Origin: Terriglobus sp.
Lineage (GTDB): Bacteria > Acidobacteriota > Terriglobia > Terriglobales > Acidobacteriaceae
Assembly: GCA_023265355.1 (NCBI GenBank)
Contig: JAHFTZ010000211.1
Span: 1 to 5,129 of the forward strand
Direction of reading: 5' to 3'
DNA length: 5,129 nucleotides
Position numbers and translations under genes: made by a program. The notes beneath the pieces were generated by a model. That model had not been told where the DNA came from. It searched no databases and saw only the letters and a program-made list of their open reading frames with translations. Of the stretch, positions 1 to 5,129 are shown in pieces; position 1 is the stretch's first letter; each line of letters begins with the position of its first letter.

Positions 1-1346
1 TAGGGCTTTCGAGCAATCTGTACCTCGCCTGCTACATGCACCACCTGCCCCTGCCACTCCGCACGAGAATCTGTGATTTGCATTCTGCCCGGTTGGTAGC
101 GTGCGTGAGCGCTGGCATGGATCGATTGCAGAGACGCAAAGGCGAGGTCGTTCGAAGTAGTGGCGACAATCACGTTCGGTGATTTGAGCGTCCCGGTCAG
201 AGATGCCAGGAAGTCTGCGTGCCCACTCACCTTTCCTGCTGTTACCTGACGAAGATCCGGAGCTGTCCCCTGCAGCTTTCCGGCAATTGCCGAGTTCGCT
301 ACCTGGAGCGTGAGCGTCCCGGCAGCATGGACGCCGTAGCACTTCACGCGTTGGATTTCAGCGCGAATTTGTTTTGCGTTCAGGCTTAGGGAGGCGTCGC
401 CCTGAAGGTCGTGGCGGAAGGAATGGACGTTCGCGCGCGCGGTATAGGTTCCGAAGTCGGTTCCAGTCCATCTGGCCGTACCGTTCACTGCAACGGACTC
501 ATACTGACCATGGAATATGGCATTGCCTGCTTCACTCTCGAAAGGAAGTAGACCTTGTACCAGGAGCGCGCCCTTCGCGGAACGAGCTTCAATTTGAGTA
601 AATGCAAGCGCGTCGTCAGATCCGCGCAACTCCGCTGCTACGTTCAGCGTTGCAGGCGCGCCGTCGCCAAACTGCACACGCGTCGCTTCGGCTTGCACCT
701 GTAACCGGATGTCGCGCAGCGTCACGCCGCTTTCTTCGCCAGTCATCCGGAACGCTGAAACAATGCCCTTGGTCGCGGCGACTTGCATGGACCCCGGCGC
801 TGCGGAACGGCCTGTCCAGTGACCATCGCGGAACTCGAGGTTGAGACCGGGCTGATCCACATACGTCGTCCCGTCGGCATAGATGAAGTGCATCCCTTCC
901 AACGTGACACGCGCTGGGAACCCGCTTGGCGCTGCAGAACCCGATCCGGAACCGAATTCCAGATTGGAGTGCCCATTTCGATCCACTTGCATCCGAAAGG
1001 TTCCGTCCGTGATGTGCACCTGCGAGATCGCAGCGAGACCCTCGCGGAGATGGAGATAGCCGAAACTGCTTTCAACTTTTCGGGCTGCAAAGAAGGCGTT
1101 GGAGCTGGACTTTGCTCGCAATGTCAGATGATCGATCTCAACACGCCCGGCAAACAGGTTGTAATGCAGACCACTTGTGCTGACGACAACGCCCTCTGCA
1201 TCTGCCTTCGCGATGAGTTCTTGAACGATCCAGCGTGAGGCAAGACTGGTGTGCAGCACACCCACCGCACCCGCAAGCAGCACGCCGGCCACGCCTGCGG
1301 CGAGGCGGGCTTTTCTATGCTTTGGATGCTTCGGGACTTTACTCAT
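1..1346 (-). CDS. TamB/AsmA-like membrane-anchored envelope protein, N-terminal part (runs off window)
   Basis: An uninterrupted minus-strand frame of 448 codons starts at ATG 1346-1344 and leaves the window at position 1, so the C-terminus is missing. A GGAG Shine-Dalgarno at 1354-1357, 7 nt upstream, fixes the start. The protein begins with a basic stretch (K/H/R-rich, residues 3-14), then one hydrophobic segment (about 15-35). The rest is a long beta-rich, periplasm-type chain of alternating short strands, including a segment near residues 65-110 of the kind 'G.VEIDHLTLRA...FFAARKVESSF'. That is the look of AsmA/TamB/DUF748-type repeating beta-groove proteins, which sit in the inner membrane and span the periplasm for lipid transport or outer-membrane assembly. 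Family assignment is by overall pattern and not by a unique motif. It lies 74 nt after the preceding gene on the same strand, with no terminator seen between, so it is probably the distal gene of a three-gene operon. Confidence 0.72.
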   Translation of the reverse strand, partial: MSKVPKHPKHRKARLAAGVAGVLLAGAVGVLHTSLASRWIVQELIAKADAEGVVVSTSGLHYNLFAGRVEIDHLTLRAKSSSNAFFAARKVESSFGYLHLREGLAAISQVHITDGTFRMQVDRNGHSNLEFGSGSGSAAPSGFPARVTLEGMHFIYADGTTYVDQPGLNLEFRDGHWTGRSAAPGSMQVAATKGIVSAFRMTGEESGVTLRDIRLQVQAEATRVQFGDGAPATLNVAAELRGSDDALAFTQIEARSAKGALLVQGLLPFESEAGNAIFHGQYESVAVNGTARWTGTDFGTYTARANVHSFRHDLQGDASLSLNAKQIRAEIQRVKCYGVHAAGTLTLQVANSAIAGKLQGTAPDLRQVTAGKVSGHADFLASLTGTLKSPNVIVATTSNDLAFASLQSIHASAHARYQPGRMQITDSRAEWQGQVVHVAGEVQIARKP

Positions 1347-1420
1347 TCCGAATCTCCGCAAAACCAGCAGACAAAAGCAAACAGACAACGCCAACAGATC
1401 GTGCGGTGAAGGTGCCTGCT

Positions 1421-2146
1421 TTAGAACTTCACGTCCGTGACTTTGCCTTCTTCGAACACCACCTGCATTCCGCGGTAGTTCCAGAGAGACTTCTTGCCGA
1501 ACATGACCTTCTTCTCCGGCGCTCCCATCGCAGCTTGAACCTGTGCCTCTGTCATGCCGGGCGCAATAGATGCGTCCTGTGACGGCGCCGATGCCGCAGC
1601 TGCCGGTTGCGGTGCCGCAGCAGCTTGCGGTGGAACTCCAGCATGTTCCTGCAAGGTTCTACGCTCGATCAGCTTTGCGTAGTTCTCCTTAACCCAGTGG
1701 TCGACACTGGATGCCATATCGCTCGCCGCCAGCCGCCATGAGAGCGCTGATTCCGTTTCCAGTGGAATCTGAGAATTACCCGCAAGCAACGTCACGTGGA
1801 GTTCGTTCACGTTCCGCACCGTGGGTACTGTGGTTGCTGTGCCGGATTTACCGTCCTTGCTTTGATTCGCGTAGGTGTTGATGCTGGCGGTCTCTTTGCG
1901 GACATTTCGGGAATCGATCCGAACCACAACCTCTGCTTCCGTCGGTGAGTCCACAACACGTAGCGTTCGCGCCTTCCCTAGTAGCGCCTTCCTCACATCC
2001 AGTGCAGAGTCGCCCGCGCCGTTTGCGGCGAAATCGCCGCTGCCAGCCTGCACGTACACACGAATCAGGCTTTGAGACAACCCTGTGGCGGAACCAAGGC
2101 TGAGGAGAAAGAGGAAGAGCGCAAGGCGGCGGTTGCTAGAGTGCAT
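1421..2146 (-). CDS. Exported protein with unrecognised N-terminal domain and SmpA/BamE-like C-terminal domain
   Basis: A 241-residue protein with an N-terminal signal peptide (basic N-region NRR, hydrophobic core LALFLFLLSLGSA, likely cleaved near residues 20-25). Residues about 26-165 form a mixed alpha/beta domain (it starts LIRVYVQAGSGDF and contains EAEVVVRIDSRN) that I cannot assign. Residues about 168-196 are a flexible Ala/Pro/Gln-rich linker. Residues 197-241 start GMTEAQVQAAMGAP and end with a W-N-Y...V-V-F-E-E-G-K-V pattern. This matches the SmpA/OmlA/BamE-like fold, in which a 'GMs..eV...lG.P' helix precedes beta-strands ending 'f.dGkv'. A GGGAG Shine-Dalgarno at 2153-2157, 6 nt before the ATG, supports the start. 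The gene sits 40 nt after the carbonic anhydrase and 74 nt before the TamB/AsmA-like gene, all on the same strand. An envelope or periplasmic role is inferred from the signal peptide, the C-terminal fold and the neighbour. No lipobox cysteine is visible. Confidence 0.82.
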   Translation of the reverse strand: MHSSNRRLALFLFLLSLGSATGLSQSLIRVYVQAGSGDFAANGAGDSALDVRKALLGKARTLRVVDSPTEAEVVVRIDSRNVRKETASINTYANQSKDGKSGTATTVPTVRNVNELHVTLLAGNSQIPLETESALSWRLAASDMASSVDHWVKENYAKLIERRTLQEHAGVPPQAAAAPQPAAAASAPSQDASIAPGMTEAQVQAAMGAPEKKVMFGKKSLWNYRGMQVVFEEGKVTDVKF

Positions 2147-2186
2147 GTGGGTCTCCCGGTACTCAGTTTCCGGACATTACGGAATG

Positions 2187-2845
2187 CTACAACAGCGTTA
2201 CTTGTCCCGTACCAACGTCGTAATACGCGGCCTCGATTTTAAGTCGACCTTCGCGCACCAGCGGCCTCAACACGGTTGAGGTCTCACTGAGCAAACTTGC
2301 CTGAATCTGCGCATTCTTTTTGATGGACGCGGTCACATCACCGCCACCAGCTTCCACTGCCGCCTGAAGATGAGGGTACAGAGAAGCAATCTGGCCCGGC
2401 ACGGACTTCTTCGCGATTGCGGCACTTACTGCGCCACAGTTGGAATGACCCATCACCAGCAGGACTTTGATTCCAAGAACGGCGGCTCCGTACTCAAGAC
2501 TGCCAATAATCTCGGAATTGATGACATTTCCTGCAACACGCGAAACAAAGATGTGACCGATCGTCTGATCGAAGACCAACTCCACCGGCACTCTGGAGTC
2601 CGCACAAGACAGAACGGCGGCAAACGGCTCCTGCTTGTCGACCGTGTGCTCCTTAAGGACCTTCAGATCTTTGGGATGCTCGTGTACTGATCTGAGGAAA
2701 AACGGCGATTCCCATCCATAAGCCGCCTTAGCGCCTCCTCGGGAGAGGCGGGTACGGGCTCTTGAGCTAAGGAAGGGATGCAGGGTGCTATCGACGCGGC
2801 AGCGGCAGCAAGTAAGAAGGAACGTCGCGACTGCTGGCTTCTCAT
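2187..2845 (-). CDS. Tat-exported beta-class carbonic anhydrase, reading frame broken by a -1 shift at CCCAAAG
   Basis: Beta-carbonic anhydrases interconvert CO2 and bicarbonate using zinc held by Cys-Asp-His-Cys. The first frame starts at ATG 2845 (GGAG Shine-Dalgarno 2851-2854, 5 nt away). It encodes a twin-arginine signal (SRRSFLL then poly-Ala, residues 6-17, likely cleavage after SLA, residue 27) and then mature sequence up to T-S-I-P-K. It hits TGA at 2665-2663. The enzyme continues in the -1 frame from 2669 (D-L-K-V-L-K) to TAG at 2187-2189. Joined by a -1 shift, the product is 219 residues. It aligns without gap to the pattern I know for exported family members, with C81 and D83 in CADSR and H134 and C137 in HSNC. 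The catalytic half lacks a usable start: the first GTG (2591) lies after CADSR. I therefore read this as one gene, either frameshifted by programme or a pseudogene/assembly error. An upstream in-frame ATG at 2896 is rejected because the Tat signal and Shine-Dalgarno favour 2845. Confidence 0.85.
2663..2675 (-). other. Candidate -1 slippery site C_CCA_AAG with frame-0 stop immediately after
   Basis: On the minus strand, 2675->2669 reads CCCAAAG. In the frame of the Tat-signal half it is phased C CCA AAG, the canonical X_XXY_YYZ arrangement for simultaneous tandem -1 slippage. The frame-0 codons after it are ATC and then TGA (2665-2663). Slipping by -1 re-reads CCC AAA and continues GAT CTG AAG into the zinc-binding half of carbonic anhydrase. 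No AGGAG-type stimulator lies 10-14 nt upstream, and no strong hairpin lies just downstream (only a weak TCC-TTAA-GGA palindrome). A plain one-base loss from an ancestral CCCC or AAAA run therefore explains the site equally well. Confidence 0.4.
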
Positions 2846-2885
2846 TTCATCTCCACGGTTCCGGAAACTGCGGGAAAACAATGAA

Positions 2886-2891
2886 ATTGTA
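2886..2891 (-). promoter_or_regulatory. Probable -10 element for the carbonic anhydrase operon
   Basis: The minus strand reads TACAAT here, one mismatch from TATAAT, 40 nt upstream of the carbonic anhydrase ATG. The best -35 match at suitable spacing is poor (CTTCCA, 16 nt upstream). The element overlaps a perfect 5-bp inverted repeat, ACAAT-ttc-ATTGT (2878-2890), and lies just downstream, in transcription direction, of three copies of CAGGAT. It is the only convincing -10 in the 341-nt gap upstream of the gene. Confidence 0.4.
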
Positions 2892-2903
2892 CACACCCGC
2901 TCT

Positions 2904-2935
2904 ATCCTGGAAGTTACAGATCCTGAGAGATCCTG
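2904..2935. repeat. Three short ATCCTG repeats upstream of the operon promoter
   Basis: ATCCTG occurs at 2904-2909, 2920-2925 and 2930-2935 (CAGGAT on the coding strand). Start-to-start spacing is 16 and 10 bp. The last two copies extend to AGATCCTG. They sit 13-49 bp upstream of the -10 candidate, where activators usually bind. A role as an operator is inference from position only. Confidence 0.35.
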
Positions 2936-3186
2936 CGGCTGGGTGCGTCTATCCAGTAGAGGGGCAAGAGCCGGGACGTCTGGCGAGCTAACGACCTCGC
3001 TTTTCCGCGTCGCCCGATCACCTTTCCAGTGGCCATTTTCGTTTGCACAAGACGCGCCTCATAGGCGGCTCAACCTGCAAGGGAGAACAGGGACGACGAA
3101 AAGTATCCCTTTTCTCAATAGACAAAATAGACGAAGAAAGACATTTCTGCCGCCTCCGCGTAAGTAATTGACATCTCTATAGATAC

Positions 3187-3263
3187 TGGTGACCCGGGCA
3201 GGAGTCCAACCTGCGACCTTCGCCTTAGGAGTGCGCCGCTCTATGCATCTGAGCTACCGGGCC
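3187..3263 (-). tRNA. tRNA-Arg(CCU), CCA encoded, with swapped C19-G56
   Basis: A full 77-nt cloverleaf reads on the minus strand from G1 (3263) to A76 (3187). It has a 7-bp acceptor stem GGCCCGG/CCGGGTC (one G-U), T8-A9, a 4-bp D stem GCTC/GAGC, anticodon loop CTCCTAA with anticodon CCT at 3229-3227, variable loop AGGTC, and a 5-bp T stem GCAGG/CCTGC. Discriminator A73 is followed by genomic CCA. It reads the AGG codon as arginine. Oddities: the D loop is AGATGCATA, so position 19 is C (3245) where G is expected. The T loop is TTGGACT, so position 56 is G (3207) where C is expected. Together they would keep the 19-56 tertiary pair in reversed orientation. The anticodon stem has only three Watson-Crick pairs, flanked by G27-A43 and A31-G39 oppositions. 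The tRNA is divergent from ispG. A weak TACACT at 3279-3274 could be its -10, but I see no good -35. Confidence 0.93.
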
Positions 3264-3290
3264 ACGTGCAACCAGTGTATCGCGACAGAA

Positions 3291-3299
3291 TGGTAAAAT
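3291..3299 (+). promoter_or_regulatory. Extended -10 candidate for ispG
   Basis: TGGTAAAAT matches the extended -10 form TGn-TAAAAT, lying 15 nt before the ispG ATG in the 51-bp gap to the divergent tRNA. There is no convincing -35 at 16-18 bp, which extended -10 promoters can lack. If it is used, transcription would begin near 3306. That leaves a leader of only about 8-10 nt, with the GAGAG ribosome-site-like sequence (3304-3308) barely or not fully transcribed. Confidence 0.42.
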
Positions 3300-3314
3300 T
3301 ATTGAGAGATTCTT

Positions 3315-4577
<1,263 letters not shown>

Positions 4578-4594
4578 AAGGCATCTTTAAATTT

Positions 4595-4666
4595 TTGTCA
4601 TTCCGTAGCAAAGCGAAGGGATATGTTTGGAAAAGCATATCCCTTCGCTTTGCTACCGGATGACAA
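4595..4666. repeat. 31-bp inverted repeat (REP-like hairpin) between convergent genes
   Basis: Left arm 4595-4625 and right arm 4636-4666 are reverse complements over 31 nt, with one C-C mismatch and one G-T wobble. They flank a 10-nt loop (4626-4635). The core is GTAGCAAAGCGAAGGGATATG. The hairpin lies 17 nt after the ispG stop and 8 nt before the stop of the converging oxidoreductase gene, so it could separate or terminate both transcripts. No U-run follows either arm in its reading direction (the T5 run at 4592-4596 precedes and enters the left arm on the plus strand), so it is not a textbook intrinsic terminator. Length, near-perfect symmetry and arm motif suggest a dispersed palindromic repeat. 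Copy number cannot be seen from here. Confidence 0.85.
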
Positions 4667-4674
4667 GGAATTCA

Positions 4675-5129
4675 TTAGCTGAGCGATCCGGCAACCTGCG
4701 CAAGCAATTCATAAGATCTCAGCCGGTCACTCTGCTCATACGTATCCGTCACGGCAAAGATCTCCTGCGCACCCGTCTTCTGCACAAACTCCTGCAGCTT
4801 GCGCGCCACAGTCTCCGGGCTGCCTACGATGGCTTCACGAAGACGTGCGTCTACGGCCTCTTTCTCCATCGCATTCCACTTCCCTTCCATGGAGTCGACC
4901 GGCGCTTTCAGTTCGACTGGCTGACTCCTGATCAAGGCCAGAAAGCGTTGCTGCGGCGTCGTGAAGAGGCGCTGTGCTTCCGCATCTGTATCGGCTACAA
5001 GAACCGGGATACCGGCCATCGCGTACGGCGCACTCAGCGTCGCGGAGGGACGAAAGTTCTGGCGGTAGAGGTGGATCGCAGCCAGCAGATAGTCGGGCGC
5101 AAAGTGGGCTGCAAAGGCAAACGGCAGAC
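4675..5129 (-). CDS. LLM-class (luciferase-like) flavin-dependent oxidoreductase, C-terminal part
   Basis: The minus-strand frame is open from the right edge (first full codon at 5127-5125) to TAA at 4677-4675, giving the last 150 residues of a longer protein whose N-terminus lies outside the window. The visible start, LPFAFAAHFAPDYLLAAIHLYR, then Y-A-M-A-G-I-P-V-L-V-A-D-T-D-A-E-A, R-L-F-T...QQ-R-F, G-S-P-E-T-V-A-R-K-L and F-A-V-T-D-T-Y, is the characteristic C-terminal half of group-1 luciferase-like monooxygenases (the E. coli YhbW / MsnO8-like branch). These are TIM-barrel enzymes that use reduced FMN. The Met at 5019 is internal and not the start, because conserved sequence continues upstream in frame. 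The substrate is unknown. The gene converges on ispG, separated by the 31-bp inverted repeat. Confidence 0.9.
   Translation of the reverse strand, partial: LPFAFAAHFAPDYLLAAIHLYRQNFRPSATLSAPYAMAGIPVLVADTDAEAQRLFTTPQQRFLALIRSQPVELKAPVDSMEGKWNAMEKEAVDARLREAIVGSPETVARKLQEFVQKTGAQEIFAVTDTYEQSDRLRSYELLAQVAGSLS

Larger units (their letters stand above)
2846..3186. other. Intergenic region between tRNA-Arg and the carbonic anhydrase operon
   Basis: No gene is supportable in this 341-nt stretch. The open frames on the plus strand are low-complexity and Arg/Ser-rich, with no family resemblance and no good Shine-Dalgarno. Its contents are: the TACAAT -10 candidate (2886-2891); three ATCCTG copies at 2904-2909, 2920-2925 and 2930-2935 (the last two within AGATCCTG repeated at a 10-bp step); and small hairpins GCGAG/CTCGC (2983-3000), CGCCT/AGGCG (3055-3067) and GAAAAG/CTTTTC (3098-3114). 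I checked by eye for the common riboswitch cores (glycine, TPP, SAM, cobalamin, c-di-GMP) and saw none complete. No clear terminator for the tRNA is visible. Confidence 0.5.

Noticed and set aside
374..1582. Several plus-strand open frames (374-601, 602-844, 783-1238, 1235-1582) and the minus-strand frame 743-1090
   Set aside because: They are shadows of the TamB/AsmA-like gene and its upstream neighbour. Composition is Arg/Ser/Pro-rich, they match no family, and they overlap a continuous minus-strand frame with a signal anchor and ribosome site.
2187..2591. Catalytic half of the carbonic anhydrase as an independent gene starting at GTG 2591
   Set aside because: That start would exclude the zinc-binding CADSR motif, and in-frame family sequence continues upstream to 2669. 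It is the second half of a frame-broken gene.
2983..3004. Plus-strand hairpin GCGAG/CTCGC followed by TTTT as an intrinsic terminator
   Set aside because: The stem is only 5 bp with an 8-nt loop and a four-T run, and there is no plus-strand transcript upstream for it to end.
2778..3167. Plus-strand 129-residue open frame across the intergenic region
   Set aside because: It has no convincing Shine-Dalgarno and no recognisable domain. It overlaps the Tat-signal coding region and looks like random Arg-rich reading through non-coding DNA.
3168..3184. TTGACA (3168-3173) with TATAGAT (3178-3184) as a plus-strand promoter
   Set aside because: The elements are about 5 bp apart, far from the required 16-18 bp, and transcription would run antisense into the tRNA.
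2846..3186. Riboswitch upstream of the carbonic anhydrase operon (glycine, TPP, SAM, cobalamin and c-di-GMP cores considered)
   Set aside because: Only fragmentary resemblances such as CTCTCAGG were seen. No complete core, pairing pattern or expression platform could be traced by eye, and the likely transcript leader is only about 30 nt.

Overview
The window looks like chromosomal DNA from a GC-rich Gram-negative bacterium. Acidobacteriota (class Terriglobia, the Granulicella/Terriglobus/Edaphobacter type) is my best guess. It rests on protein flavour, on a Tat-exported beta-carbonic anhydrase beside a TamB/AsmA-like envelope gene, and on a palindromic repeat whose arm resembles the intergenic 'GTCATTC...AAGCGAAG' repeats I recall from that group. 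The phylum is an inference.

Layout, left to right. (1) Positions 1-2845 hold three minus-strand genes in apparent operon order, read leftward. First is a Tat-secreted beta-carbonic anhydrase (2845->2187) whose frame is broken at a CCCAAAG heptamer. Next is a 241-residue exported protein with a SmpA/BamE-like C-terminus (2146->1421). Last is a large membrane-anchored TamB/AsmA-like protein (1346->window edge, incomplete). Gaps are 40 and 74 nt, each gene has a clear Shine-Dalgarno site, and no terminator separates them. (2) Positions 2846-3186 are intergenic and hold the operon's likely promoter. (3) Positions 3187-3263 hold a minus-strand tRNA-Arg(CCU) with encoded CCA. (4) Divergent from it, with 51 bp between, is ispG (3315-4577), which encodes the penultimate enzyme of the MEP isoprenoid pathway. 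(5) Positions 4595-4666 form a near-perfect 31-bp hairpin between convergent genes. (6) Positions 4675-5129 hold the C-terminal part of a minus-strand luciferase-like flavin monooxygenase that continues beyond the window.

The two most notable signals are small. The tRNA-Arg carries C19 and G56 where nearly all tRNAs carry G19 and C56. This is a double change that would keep the D-loop/T-loop tertiary Watson-Crick pair in flipped orientation. The carbonic anhydrase is interrupted exactly at a canonical X_XXY_YYZ slippery heptamer. A -1 slip there restores a full 219-residue enzyme with all four zinc-site residues, so it is either programmed frameshifting or a one-base deletion in a C/A run.
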